Shown: piece after piece, positions 6,515 to 15,099 of the stretch | Layout of the letters: each line of letters starts with the position of its first letter | Numbering within the stretch: the first letter of the stretch is position 1 | Assembly: GCF_046054155.1 (NCBI RefSeq) | Contig: NZ_JBEQCT010000001.1 | Coordinates: 310,001 to 374,000, forward strand | Reading direction: 5' to 3' | From: Celerinatantimonas yamalensis | GTDB lineage: Bacteria > Pseudomonadota > Gammaproteobacteria > Enterobacterales > Celerinatantimonadaceae | Length of the DNA: 64,000 bases | Translations under genes and position numbers: made by a program | Notes under the pieces: generated by a model | Database searches by the model: none | What the model saw: the letters and a program-made list of their open reading frames with translations, nothing else | Told to the model about the DNA's origin: nothing

Positions 6515-7852
6515 ATGAATGAACAAACAGAAAAAACACAGGAGATAAAAAGGCAATCGCTCACAAATGTAGCTTCTCAAAAGCAGAACAGTAGTGCTCA
6601 AACTTACAGTTTTGTGGATAACCGACCAGAAGCCATCCAAATGCAGAAGTTGAAAAAATGGGTTAAAAATAGTCCGCAAACGGTACAATTAAGGGCTTTA
6701 CAAAGAATAGTGGGTGCTAATTCTGTTGCTCAGAAAAAAGTAAATGTGAATAAAGGGTTGGGGATTGTGGATAATCAGCCTGAGGCTATTGCTCAACGAA
6801 AACTGCAAGAGATTGTGATAAATAAAACTGAAGCGAATCAATTGCAGGGTCTCGATAACAACTCATTACAATTAAGAAGGAAAAAGAAGAACAGGCCTGG
6901 TGGGCATAAAAAAACTAAAGCCCCAGCATTAGCAGTAACTAGAATGTATGGTGACGGAACTTATGCTATTGCAAATGAGGCGAATGATACTGGTTTGCAT
7001 CTTGAGCATTATGAGACCCCCCAACTTTTTTGGCGAGGTGATGACAGAACATATGGACAAGTCCGGGAAACAGGTTTCAATTCAAAAAATGAGCGGGATA
7101 ATTTAAGTTTAGAAGGAAGTAATGTCATCAAATGGAGAACAGGGAACAATCAGGATGATATAGATCCAGACTCAGGCGTTTGCGTTGCCGCAGATGTAAG
7201 AGGGGCTGCCTTTTTTCCTTTGGACAGGGAAGCAAAGTATATTTATGCAGTTGGTTTATCAAGTGCAATAAACACCTATGCGATCCAAAAAGACGTAGAA
7301 AAACACGATGTGGGTATAGGATACGAAAGACCTGAACGTTATCCTTACGACCCAATAGAGAATCTGAGCGAAGGCCAATCAGCAATTTGGCAATATAAAG
7401 AATATGTATCTCATCGTATTTTGGCTCAAGAGATACTAGCTTGCTATGAAATAGTTAGAAAGGATTTCCTTCAAGATACTGGTGAGAAAACACTGGCAGG
7501 CATGCGTTTTAAACTGTCTCATATATGGACTAATAGTCAGCTACCAAAACAATTTTCCAGCGCTATTGCTAAAGCTGCTCATGTGGCTGAAATATATGCT
7601 AACTGGTTCCCTGAAAAGCCAACACAATATTTAAGTTATTATGGAATCATTGAAACCGACCTAGAAGGAGTAAAGACAGCGCAAGATGCTCAGGACGCAT
7701 ATGAACGAGATGAGATTACAGTTGTTGACCCTCTTGTCGGTGAATCAGCAGAAGATGCCTATGATATAGATATTTCACAAGAGCGTAGAAAAAAACAACG
7801 CACAAAAAATCGAAGACAAAAAAAGAGAAAAAAATTTAGGGGAAGACGTTAA
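6515..7852 (+). CDS. Candidate ADP-ribosyltransferase toxin with contractile-injection cargo-like N-terminus
   Basis: 445 residues. Residues 30-120 contain two copies of a VDNRPEA/VDNQPEA motif followed by QKLKKWVKNSPQ or QRKLQEIVINK; such DNRPEA...NNSPQ leaders are what I recall from proteins associated with extracellular contractile injection systems (eCIS). Residues 165-315 resemble the pertussis toxin S1 fold: LFWRGDDRTYGQVRETGF (Arg174), the strand KYIYAVGLSS, and QYKEYVSHRILAQEIL, which aligns with the catalytic Glu129 region of S1 (here Glu296). The last 24 residues are almost all Arg/Lys. No signal peptide, no injection-system gene and no immunity gene is nearby. It is alone in a cassette between attC sites at 6314 and 7994. 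Fold assignment is strong; toxicity is inference. Confidence 0.75.
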   Translation: MNEQTEKTQEIKRQSLTNVASQKQNSSAQTYSFVDNRPEAIQMQKLKKWVKNSPQTVQLRALQRIVGANSVAQKKVNVNKGLGIVDNQPEAIAQRKLQEIVINKTEANQLQGLDNNSLQLRRKKKNRPGGHKKTKAPALAVTRMYGDGTYAIANEANDTGLHLEHYETPQLFWRGDDRTYGQVRETGFNSKNERDNLSLEGSNVIKWRTGNNQDDIDPDSGVCVAADVRGAAFFPLDREAKYIYAVGLSSAINTYAIQKDVEKHDVGIGYERPERYPYDPIENLSEGQSAIWQYKEYVSHRILAQEILACYEIVRKDFLQDTGEKTLAGMRFKLSHIWTNSQLPKQFSSAIAKAAHVAEIYANWFPEKPTQYLSYYGIIETDLEGVKTAQDAQDAYERDEITVVDPLVGESAEDAYDIDISQERRKKQRTKNRRQKKRKKFRGRR

Positions 7853-7993
7853 ATACCCAGTTTCAATATCAGTAATATATCTGTTTGGATTCTTATTAGG
7901 ATAGTAATTTAAGGTGATTTTTTAAATAGCTCATAAAAATCCTAAAAGCTATTGAAAACGTCATTTAGCCCAATTGGTAAGAAATGATATGCA

Positions 7994-8075
7994 CATAACA
8001 ATTACATTCACTTGGACAGAAAAAATCGCCGCTCGTTCCGCGCTCTGCTTTTTGCTGCCGGTGAACGAGGCGTTA
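7994..8075 (+). repeat. attC site (R' box split by group II intron 2)
   Basis: Outer boxes ATAACAA and GCGTTA. The inner arms ATTCACTTGGACAG-AAAAA and TTTTTGCTGCCGGTGAA pair imperfectly with unpaired bases. The R' box is completed across the intron: GTTA (8072-8075) plus GAT (10040-10042) gives GTTAGAT. Confidence 0.78.
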
Positions 8076-10039
8076 GTGCGTCAAGCGAAGCTTGATTGAT
8101 GCATCTTGCAGGGTGAAAGTCCCTGTCAGGCAAGGTTTAACCAACCACCTGTATCGAGTGTTGCGCCTATGGCGGGATCTAGGATTCGTGAAATACTTAT
8201 CAGCGATTTAGTCGCACTAGATGAACAAGATAGGTGAAGCGTACACAGAGAATTATATAGGCCATAGGGGCTGTCGTGGCTCTGAAGTGCTGGTATCGCT
8301 TCGATAAAGCCAATCTGACTGACGAGGTTTGTAACGCCACCGAAGTCCAAGCAAAGCAACCGTTAAAAGTGAGGTTGCGGCGAGTCAGCGGAGTTATTAA
8401 GCCGTGGTATGCATGAAGAGATGCATCAGGAACTTGAGAGAGCCAAGGGGTTCCATAAGGAAATGGTAGGGACGTTTAGCCAAAAGCGAGACCAACGATG
8501 ATCCTTTGGCAGTCAGACCAGTTCATAGTCGTCCGAGACGGGAAAGCCGATCACATGGCGAAGGGACTGGCAGTTATATCCCGTGTTTAGCAGAGACATA
8601 GACCGGACAATGTAGGGCTGGATAAACTATGACAACCGAACTAAACACGATCACATTTAAATCACAAAGCCACCCCAAACACAGATTTCAGAACCTATAT
8701 GGATTATTGGGGGAAGATTTACTGTATCAAAGTTGGGGACAGCTCAATAAACATTCTGCATCGGGTATTGATGGCGTCACACTGCCTCAATATAAACAAC
8801 AACTGGTGAAGAATGTTTCCCGATTAGCGGATGCCCTAAAGCAGAAGTGCTATCGGGCGAATGACATAAAACGGGTTTTCATTCCCAAAGCCAATGGCAA
8901 GCAACGACCTCTCGGTTTACCGACCGTTGAGGATAAGTTGGTGCAGCAAAGTGTCAGCCAGATCCTGCAAAGTATCTGGGAGGCGGACTTTCTGCGTAAT
9001 AGCTATGGCTACCGACCGAATAAAAGTGCGCATCAAGCCGTGCAAAGCTTAATGTTAAATCTCCAATACAGTGGTTATGGGTACATTGTGGAAGCCGATA
9101 TTAAAGGCTTTTTCGATAACTTTGATCACGACTGGCTGATGCAGATGCTCAAACAACGCATTGACGATCAGGCGATGCTTAATCTGATAAACCAATGGTT
9201 AAAAGCACGGATAAAATCACCTGATGGAGTATTTGATAAACCATCGAGTGGCAGCCCGCAAGGCGGAATTATTAGCCCTGTCTTGGCAAATATTTATCTG
9301 CACTATGCTTTAGACTTATGGTTTGAAAAGAAAGTAAAACCAAGGATGAAGGGGCGTTGCATGATGATCCGCTACGCAGACGATTTTGTCTGTGCATTTC
9401 AATTTGTAAGGGATGCCGAGCGCTTTTACAAGGTACTACCGAAACGATTAAAGACGTTACCTTAAAAATAAGCAATTTAGACGTAGCAGAAGATAAAACA
9501 TCATTAATGCGTTTTAGCCGATTTCATGTCGGGCGAAAACGTCACTTTGTATTTCTAGGATTTGAATTTTATTGGGGAACAGATGCCAATGGTAAAGCGA
9601 GGTTAAGGCGAAGAACTGCGGTTAAGAAGCAGAAAGCCACACTAAGCGAATATTACCAATGGATAAAGGCAAAACGATCACTCAAATTGAGAGAGTGGTT
9701 GCCGCAATTGAAACGAAAACTGCTAGGATTTAGAAATTATTTTGGCTTACCCGATAACAGTCGAAGCTTATCGCATTTATACAGTTATGTTTTGCATACA
9801 CTATACAAATGGTTGAATAGGCGAAGTGGCCGGAAGAGTTATAATTGGAGTGATTTCAAGAAGATGTTAACGTATTATGGATTAGAGCGACCACGAGTGA
9901 GTCAGCGATTTATTCATGTCGACTGGTATCAGGCACGTGTTTAACACGAGTGACTATATAACTGAAGAGCCGGATGCGGTCATTCCGCACGTCCGGATCT
10001 GTGCGGGGTCGCCTCAGTAATGGGGCGCTCTACCGCGAT
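8076..10039 (+). mobile_element. Group II intron 2, second copy in an attC R' box
   Basis: It starts GTGCG at 8076, ends ACCGCGAT at 10039, and has domain V at 9967-10001 differing from copy 1 by one loop base. Its 5' RNA region is longer by a short block near 8166-8225. Its reverse transcriptase is frameshifted, so this copy could splice or move only with help from copy 1. Orientation and target are the same as in copy 1. Confidence 0.88.
8629..9944 (+). pseudogene. ltrA: Frameshifted group II intron reverse transcriptase
   Basis: Closely related to the protein at 4472-5773. The first 278 codons (8629-9465) carry the RT blocks, including YADDF, and end prematurely after FYKVLPKRL. The matching C-terminal half resumes in another frame from about 9476 (DVAEDKTSLMRFSRF onward) to 9944. 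Around 9445-9478 the sequence is rearranged relative to copy 1 by small insertions/deletions, which shifts the frame and removes the AKFNLE segment. The thumb and maturase parts are therefore not translated with the catalytic domain. Confidence 0.88.
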
Positions 10040-10067
10040 GATTTAGACTCTGAAACCGAGGTTTGTC

Positions 10068-10715
10068 ATGACACATAAACAATTTTGGCAGGACCCATAC
10101 CAGATCGAACACGATACGATCATTGCTTCAGTTGATGGCGCTAGGGTTACCTTAGAGTCCACTATCTTTTTTGCCTTTTCAGGCGGCCAGGAGAGCGATC
10201 ACGGAACCATTGGTGGTTATGATGTTGCCTCTGCTGTGAAAGAGAACTCCGAGATAATATACAATTTGCCGGACGATCATAAGCTAACGCCTGGTCAATC
10301 GGTGCGCATCGTAATTGACTGGGAAAGACGGTATCAACTCATGCGCCACCATTTTGCCGCCGAGCTTGTTCTTGAGCTGTTCTATAAGGCTTTTCCAAAA
10401 ATCGAAAAGGTGGGCGCTCATATCGCTCAAGATAAAGCACGGATAGATTTCTCGTGGCCCGAAAGTATATCCCCATTGCTATCGGGGTTCTCCGATGAGG
10501 CAAACCGGATGATTGAATCGGGACTCCCCATTAAGACTGACTTCGACGACAAAGAAAAAGAGCGCAGATATTGGGAAATTGAGGGATTTTCAAAAGTTCC
10601 ATGTGGGGGAACCCACGTAAGGACTACCAACGAGATTGGACCAATAAAGTTAAAAAGGAAAAACATCGGTAAAGGAAAGGAGCGAGTTGAGATTTTATTG
10701 GCTACCAAGAGCTAA
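10068..10715 (+). CDS. AlaX-type alanyl-tRNA editing protein
   Basis: 215 residues, close to the usual AlaX length. AlaX proteins hydrolyse Ser or Gly mischarged on tRNA-Ala. Visible: the N-terminal barrel with FFAFSGGQESDHG (cognate of the FxxxGGQ motif), the helix MRHHFAAELVLEL with His95, and CGGTHVRT with Cys179 and His183. In most family members the first metal motif is HxxxH; here the fourth residue after His95 is Glu99, an alternative ligand seen in the sequence itself. It sits directly after group II intron 2, as the first gene of the next cassette. Start is the ATG at 10068. Confidence 0.85.
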   Translation: MTHKQFWQDPYQIEHDTIIASVDGARVTLESTIFFAFSGGQESDHGTIGGYDVASAVKENSEIIYNLPDDHKLTPGQSVRIVIDWERRYQLMRHHFAAELVLELFYKAFPKIEKVGAHIAQDKARIDFSWPESISPLLSGFSDEANRMIESGLPIKTDFDDKEKERRYWEIEGFSKVPCGGTHVRTTNEIGPIKLKRKNIGKGKERVEILLATKS

Positions 10716-10787
10716 AGGGGTCGGAGTGATTTATTCTTGATCAAGTCAGAGTAATCAGGTCGCTAGGTTATTCACTCCGACCCCTTT
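10714..10787. repeat. 16-bp inverted repeat flanking the end of alaX
   Basis: AAAGGGGTCGGAGTGA (10714-10729) and its exact complement (10772-10787) enclose 42 nt. The left arm begins inside the stop codon of the editing gene. GGGGTCGGAGTGA-type arms recall REP-like elements linked to REP-associated transposases in marine bacteria; that is recollection, not a search result. Confidence 0.7.
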
Positions 10788-10810
10788 AATTATGAGGGTC
10801 ATAAATAAGA

Positions 10811-11275
10811 ATGGATATTTTTATCTCTAATTCACCAGGGGTAAAGAGCCTAGAATATTTAGCAAAAATTTTGGAGCAAGGTCTTCCCCTCACCGATATG
10901 AAGGAGGGTGAAAGTTCGAATTATTTTGGTGGGCAATATTTTGAGGCTTTGCTAAATGAAGCCAAAGTTAAGCTATATTACCTGGACACGGAAATGTTGG
11001 AGGATTGGATTTATATCTTGGATTGTCAATATATGTCAGCGGAATCCGTGGAATTTCTCGCGGAAAAAACAGCTAGTCTAGGACTTGAGTGCTTTATTGC
11101 TGAAGGCAACTGGTACAAGCGAATGGGTGTACCAAGGAAAGCATTACAAGCCCTAACAAACGCAAGCAATCGACGGTTTTCCGTTGCGCTTTGCTCCACT
11201 ACAAACCGTGCTTGTTGCGGGCGTTATGTTCTTCTTGATATAAAGGATCTTCGCCGTGAAATTTACATTAGATAA
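10811..11275 (+). CDS. Cassette protein of unknown function running into attC
   Basis: 154 residues from ATG 10811. The first 110 residues are acidic and mixed alpha/beta (SPGVKSLEYLAKILEQGL, FGGQYFEALLNEAKVKLYYL), with no family I recognise. From about residue 114 the frame enters the attC repeat at 11152-11226, so the C-terminal 40 residues (ALTNASNRRFSVALC onward) are translated attC sequence, and the frame ends 20 nt inside the next gene. The original stop may have been lost when the cassette joined this attC. Real gene likely; its true C-terminus is uncertain. Confidence 0.6.
   Translation: MDIFISNSPGVKSLEYLAKILEQGLPLTDMKEGESSNYFGGQYFEALLNEAKVKLYYLDTEMLEDWIYILDCQYMSAESVEFLAEKTASLGLECFIAEGNWYKRMGVPRKALQALTNASNRRFSVALCSTTNRACCGRYVLLDIKDLRREIYIR
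11152..11226 (+). repeat. attC site
   Basis: Boxes CCTAACAAA and GCGTTATG with inner arms ACGCAAGCAATCGACGGTTT and AAACCGTGCTTGTTGCG that pair with bulges. It overlaps the 3' end of the preceding reading frame. Confidence 0.8.
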
Positions 11276-11999
11276 ATTCAATGGTCTGATTGTTGATTCA
11301 TTGTCTATTCCTGAAAATGAATCTGAGTTTAAAAAACACTTAACTGAAATCACTGATTTCGCTGTAAATGAAAACAAAAACCTGATTTGGTTAACTCTTC
11401 CTATCGAAAAATCGCATTTGGTTCAACCTGCTACCACTCTGGGGTTTGTGTTTCATAATTGCCTTGAATCTGAATTAACGCTGATCCGTAAATCGCCGAC
11501 GACAACATTCATTCCCTTCATTCCAACTCACACTCTTGGTGCCGGTGCTATTGTCCTCAATGCGTGTGATGAAATTTTAGTGATCAAAGAACATTACCAG
11601 AAAGGTTATAAATTGCCTGGCGGTCATATTGAGTTAGGTGAGCGCATTGAATCAGCCATTGTTCGTGAGGTATTTGAAGAAACTGGCGTTGAAGCCACGT
11701 TTGATTCCATCGTTGGTTTTACGACTAAGCATCCGTTTCAATTTGGCAAATCTAACCTCTATTTTGTCTGTCGGCTAAATCCCATCACAGAGACTATTGC
11801 GATCCAAGATCTCGATGAAATCGCCGATGCAAAATGGATATCGATTGCAGATTATATTCACGACACTCAGAACGGGCCTTTTAACCGGCAACTGGTTGAA
11901 TCATTGGCTAAAAGTGTAGGCTTGTCTCTCGTCCATCTTGATGGCAATGATGGGCCACATAAAAAACAAGAAACGTTTTTTGTTCAATCACGAACATAA
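11256..11999 (+). CDS. NUDIX hydrolase with pre-NUDIX N-terminal domain
   Basis: 247 residues from the GTG at 11256, with AAAGGAT 8 nt upstream. The NUDIX box lies at residues 122-144: GGHIELGER, then REVFEETG, with all metal-binding glutamates present. Residues 1-85 form the pre-NUDIX region typical of the NUDT6/GFG-like group (LIWLTLPI, AATTLGF-like helix, FHNC). The substrate, probably a nucleoside diphosphate derivative, cannot be told from sequence. It is a complete cassette gene: attC sites lie 30 nt before its start and overlap its last codons. Confidence 0.92.
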   Translation: MKFTLDKFNGLIVDSLSIPENESEFKKHLTEITDFAVNENKNLIWLTLPIEKSHLVQPATTLGFVFHNCLESELTLIRKSPTTTFIPFIPTHTLGAGAIVLNACDEILVIKEHYQKGYKLPGGHIELGERIESAIVREVFEETGVEATFDSIVGFTTKHPFQFGKSNLYFVCRLNPITETIAIQDLDEIADAKWISIADYIHDTQNGPFNRQLVESLAKSVGLSLVHLDGNDGPHKKQETFFVQSRT

Positions 12000-12051
12000 C
12001 AAAAACTTAATGTGGGACGGTTTTCAACCGCCCCATAAGTCGAAGTTATAA
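11995..12051 (+). repeat. attC site (short type)
   Basis: Boxes ATAACAAA and GTTATAA; stem ACTTAATGTGGGACGG against CCGCCCCATAAGT with three unpaired bases in the left arm, as expected for attC. Confidence 0.88.
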
Positions 12052-12075
12052 AGCTCGAATAGAAAAGGACATTAC

Positions 12076-12501
12076 GTGGAGATTCGATCAGGAAAATGAT
12101 CAGATGTAGCGGGTATCACCGAAATCTTTAACTTCTATATTAAACATACCAATGCTCGCTTTGAGGGATTTCCATTTACAGTGGAAAATCGTCAAGAATG
12201 GTTCTCTCAATTTTCAAGTAACACCAAGCATCAACTTTATGTCGCTATAGAAAATGGAGCACTGCTGGGTTTTGCATGTTCTCAACAGTAAAGAGCGATG
12301 TCAGCCTTTGACGACACTGTAGAAGTGACCGTGTACCTAGCACCAGAGGTTAAAGGTAAAGGTTTAGGCTCTAAGTTGTATGATCAGCTATTTTCATCCA
12401 TCCGTGCTTATGGTGTGCATCGCGTATTGTCGGGTTTCGTGTTTAAGGCGCAATGGTTTAGGTTTGCTAGTAGCGTTGCTCATACCTTAATGCCGCGCTG
12501 A
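12076..12501 (+). pseudogene. GNAT acetyltransferase pseudogene (phosphinothricin acetyltransferase-like)
   Basis: One frame runs from the GTG at 12076 to 12501 and reads as a GNAT protein interrupted by two stops: TGA at 12097-12099 (after VEIRSGK) and TAA at 12289-12291 (after LLGFACSQQ). Between and after them the family features are intact: IFNFYIKHTNARFEG, VTVYLAPEVKGKGLGSKLYDQL (acetyl-CoA loop KGKGLGSK) and HRVLSG. The last 20 codons no longer look like the family and run up to the IS4 remnant. Not functional as written unless reinitiated at 12298, which would leave half a fold. Confidence 0.85.
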
Positions 12502-12504
12502 CGG

Positions 12505-13098
12505 ATCCCCTCATAATTTTCCAAGCCCTGCGTTGTGTGTGAGCCGTTGATACTCAGTTATTGCCCATTGATAGTGGGACTCATTGATTTGATATCATCG
12601 ATGGTTTCAAACCTCCCGTCCTAACCGAGGTATCGAGGGACTCTTCGGTGTTTGATACTATTGGCTTGAAAGTCAAAATGCCACTTTGCCTGAGCAGCAA
12701 TGAGGCCGTTCCACCCCATTAAGATCTCAGCCAATAAGGCAATCAATAGCACTATATCTAGACGTTTAGTACAACGGGTTCGATTATGTCGAAGTGCAAT
12801 GCCATAAGCGGTGCTTTTCAAATCACGAAATGATCCTTCAATCTGCATTCGTTTCGCGTAATGCTTGTTTATTTGAACCTGATTTAAAATCGAATGAGGA
12901 ACATTAGTGGCAAGCATCAGAGAATGAAGGCGTTTATTGTGAATAATAGGGCATTGGTTTTGTATAGTTTGGTGTAAAATCTGACTATCGCGCATCGTGC
13001 CGTCCAATTGATTGAAATGTGTGTTTGCCGATATGCATTAGATCAAAGGTATTAATGCGCGTCTACCTTATTGTTTCTATAGGAGATTATGAGGGGAT
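12505..13098 (-). mobile_element. Internally deleted IS4-family element
   Basis: Terminal inverted repeats ATCCCCTCATAATTTTCC (12505-12522) and, read from the other end, ATCCCCTCATAATCTCC (13098 leftward). Only the C-terminal part of a transposase gene remains inside. It sits between the GNAT pseudogene and the GCGTTAGG box at 13109. Confidence 0.8.
12621..13007 (-). pseudogene. IS4-family transposase, C-terminal fragment
   Basis: 128 codons resembling the end of an IS4 transposase: YAKRMQIEGSFRDLKS carries the conserved Y-(2)-R-(3)-E-(6)-K signature of the IS4 family, with the last catalytic Glu. Most of the N-terminal and central DDE domain is deleted. The remaining frame runs to the left end of the element. 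Non-functional. Confidence 0.85.
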
Positions 13099-13152
13099 TC
13101 GTAAGACGCGGGCGTTAGGCATCAAATCATAATTAACACTAAGGATATTAAA

Positions 13153-13455
13153 ATGATAATTGCAATAGTAAAGGCTTCAATTATTAATGGTAAGCATGAA
13201 GAGTTAAGAGAGATTGCAAATATTCTTCAATTTGAATATGCGCCGAAAGAAGAGGGGTGTGAACAATATGAGTCTTTCATTGACGGAGATACGTTTATAA
13301 CTATCGAACGTTGGAAAGATCAGACCTCTTTAGATATACATCTAAAAGCTAGCCATGTTGAAAAATATGTTCCAAAACTAAGAGAATGTGTGATTGATGG
13401 GTGTTTTGATGTCCAGTTTATTAAATCGGAAGATGTTAGTTTTACTCGTATATAA
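13153..13455 (+). CDS. ABM-domain protein (putative quinol monooxygenase family)
   Basis: 100 residues from ATG 13153, with AAGGATATT upstream. Family pattern: an initial beta strand IAIVKASIINGK, a helix HEELREIANILQFEYAPKEE, GCEQYESFIDGDTFITIERW and the HLKASHVEKYV helix, all typical of the dimeric alpha/beta-barrel ABM fold. It is a cassette gene, bounded by GCGTTAGG at 13109 and the VCR-like attC at 13481. A second ABM gene lies at 13644 on the other strand but differs strongly in sequence. Catalytic activity is not shown. Confidence 0.85.
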   Translation: MIIAIVKASIINGKHEELREIANILQFEYAPKEEGCEQYESFIDGDTFITIERWKDQTSLDIHLKASHVEKYVPKLRECVIDGCFDVQFIKSEDVSFTRI

Positions 13456-13480
13456 TTTAAATATATTGACTAGATTTCAT

Positions 13481-13579
13481 GCCTAACAAGCTGTTAAACA
13501 AGGACAAAATACAGTTGGCTTTTTGCTCCTTCGTCGCTTATTGAGCCAACTAGATTCAGCTTGTTAACAGGGCTTTATG
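13481..13579 (+). repeat. attC site, VCR-like
   Basis: GCCTAACAAGCTGTTAAACA then GGACAAAATACAGTTGGC, pairing with GCCAACTAGATTCAGCTTGTTAACAGG. This is the Vibrio-type repeat. The R' box reads GCTTTAT rather than GCGTTAT, a departure that should weaken recombination. Confidence 0.92.
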
Positions 13580-13643
13580 TATCTCAAGAATATCTACAAC
13601 CCGCAGTAAGGCGCAAAATCTATTTTTAGTGTGCTGGCGAGCA

Positions 13644-13934
13644 CTAAGCCAGTCTTGTCATTTCATTCAAAGTGAATAAATTAACCGCGCCATCAGTTCC
13701 AGCCATATAGTCCTTTAGATGTTGAGCCCCCAAATGTGTCTGCCAAAGCTCGCGGGACTCCCAATTTTCATAAAACACAAAGTGAGCTGGGTTTTCATTG
13801 TCCTGGTGCAAATCGTATTGCAGGCAGCCTTTTTCAGCACGAGTGATCTCGACTAGCTTTTCAAGCTCAGCTTTTACCAGATCAATTTTTTCGGCTTTGG
13901 CGGTTATATTTGCGACGATAGTTAATTTTGCCAT
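13644..13934 (-). CDS. ABM-domain quinol monooxygenase, YgiN-like
   Basis: 96 residues. It has the antibiotic-biosynthesis-monooxygenase fold: AKLTIVANITAKAEK, the helix LVKAELEKLVEITRAEKG, CLQYDLHQDNENPAHFVFYE, and LWQTHLGAQHLKDY. It lies 33 nt downstream of a quinone oxidoreductase gene on the same strand, so the two likely form an operon acting on quinones or reactive electrophiles. The start has GGAAAAGG upstream. It is divergent, with that oxidoreductase, from a LysR regulator. Not a cassette gene by orientation and context. Confidence 0.9.
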   Translation of the reverse strand: MAKLTIVANITAKAEKIDLVKAELEKLVEITRAEKGCLQYDLHQDNENPAHFVFYENWESRELWQTHLGAQHLKDYMAGTDGAVNLFTLNEMTRLA

Positions 13935-13967
13935 GGCCCTTTTCCTTGTTGGTTAATTTTAGTTTGA

Positions 13968-14999
13968 TTAAAACCCATGTAAAACAATCTTTCCAATTGA
14001 CTTACCTGACTCCAACTCCTTATGTGCTGCCTTCAAGTTGTCGGCATTAATAATGCCTAGATTTTTACCAACGGTGGTTTGGATATGACCTTGGTCAACT
14101 AAGTCCGATACACGATTCAATAATCGACCTTGCTCATCCATATCTGGTGCATTAAACATGGAGCGTGCAAACATAAACTCAATGTGCAACGACTGGCTCT
14201 TTAGCTTTAGCTTCATCACATCAAGTGTTTTAGACGGATCATCAATCATGGTGATCTTGCCAAAGGGTGCCAGTATTTCTGTATATGTCTCGAAGTAAGA
14301 CTCGGTATTATTCAGGCTAGCAATATGTGTAACCGGCCCAATGCCAAGCGCTTCGATTTGTGGTTGCAGGGGTTGGGTATGATCAACAACATGATGAGCG
14401 CCAAGTTTCTTTACCCAAGCTTGTGAACTTTCTCGCGATGCAGTGGCAATAATTGTTGCGCCAGTAATTGCTTTAGCAAGTTGCAACAAAATAGAACCAA
14501 CACCTCCGGCAGCACCAACAACCATAATCACTTCATTTGATTGCTCTGTCGAGTCTGGCGATTGCTGTTGTATCGCTAAATGCTCAAACAGAATTTCCCA
14601 GGCCGTGATGGCGGTCAGGGGTAGCGCGGCGGCTTCTGCATCAGAAAGGCTTTTAGGTTTGTGGCCAACAATGCGTTCGTCAACCAGCTGATATTCAGCA
14701 TTGCTGCCTTGGCGATTAAGATCACCGGCATAAAAAACCTCGTCACCTGGTTTGAATAAGACTGCGGCTTCACCTATGGCTACCACTTCGCCTGCGGCGT
14801 CCCAGCCAATCACTTTGTAGTTTCCATCTTCGGCTGCGACATTCTGGCGTATTTTATAGTCCACCGGATTAACGGCAATCGCTTTTACCTTAACTAGCAA
14901 GTCGTGACCTGTGGCAATGGGCTGAGGTAGTTCGATATCGATTAAAGACTCTGGGTTGATAATGGGTAGAGATTTGGTGTAGCCAATAGCTTTCATGGT
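13968..14999 (-). CDS. Zinc-type alcohol dehydrogenase-like / quinone oxidoreductase
   Basis: 343 residues from the ATG at 14999, chosen because GGAGAACG precedes it; an upstream frame extension has no such site. It is an MDR-superfamily NADPH reductase: GroES-like domain (AVNPVDYKIRQ, GWDAAGEVVAIG), then Rossmann fold with VVGAAGGVGSILLQLAK (AxxGGVG motif near residue 165), and the C-terminal SGKSIGKIVLHGF. The structural zinc cysteines are absent, as in the ZADH quinone oxidoreductase subgroup. Upstream partner of the ABM gene and divergent from the LysR gene at 15100. Confidence 0.92.
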   Translation of the reverse strand, partial: TMKAIGYTKSLPIINPESLIDIELPQPIATGHDLLVKVKAIAVNPVDYKIRQNVAAEDGNYKVIGWDAAGEVVAIGEAAVLFKPGDEVFYAGDLNRQGSNAEYQLVDERIVGHKPKSLSDAEAAALPLTAITAWEILFEHLAIQQQSPDSTEQSNEVIMVVGAAGGVGSILLQLAKAITGATIIATASRESSQAWVKKLGAHHVVDHTQPLQPQIEALGIGPVTHIASLNNTESYFETYTEILAPFGKITMIDDPSKTLDVMKLKLKSQSLHIEFMFARSMFNAPDMDEQGRLLNRVSDLVDQGHIQTTVGKNLGIINADNLKAAHKELESGKSIGKIVLHGF

Positions 15000-15099
15000 C
15001 GTTCTCCAATTGCGTAGTTGTTGGGAGGAATAATAGGCCTTGATTGCCACTCTTTAAACAGTATAGTATTTGATATGTTCTCAAAAAATATTTGATAAT

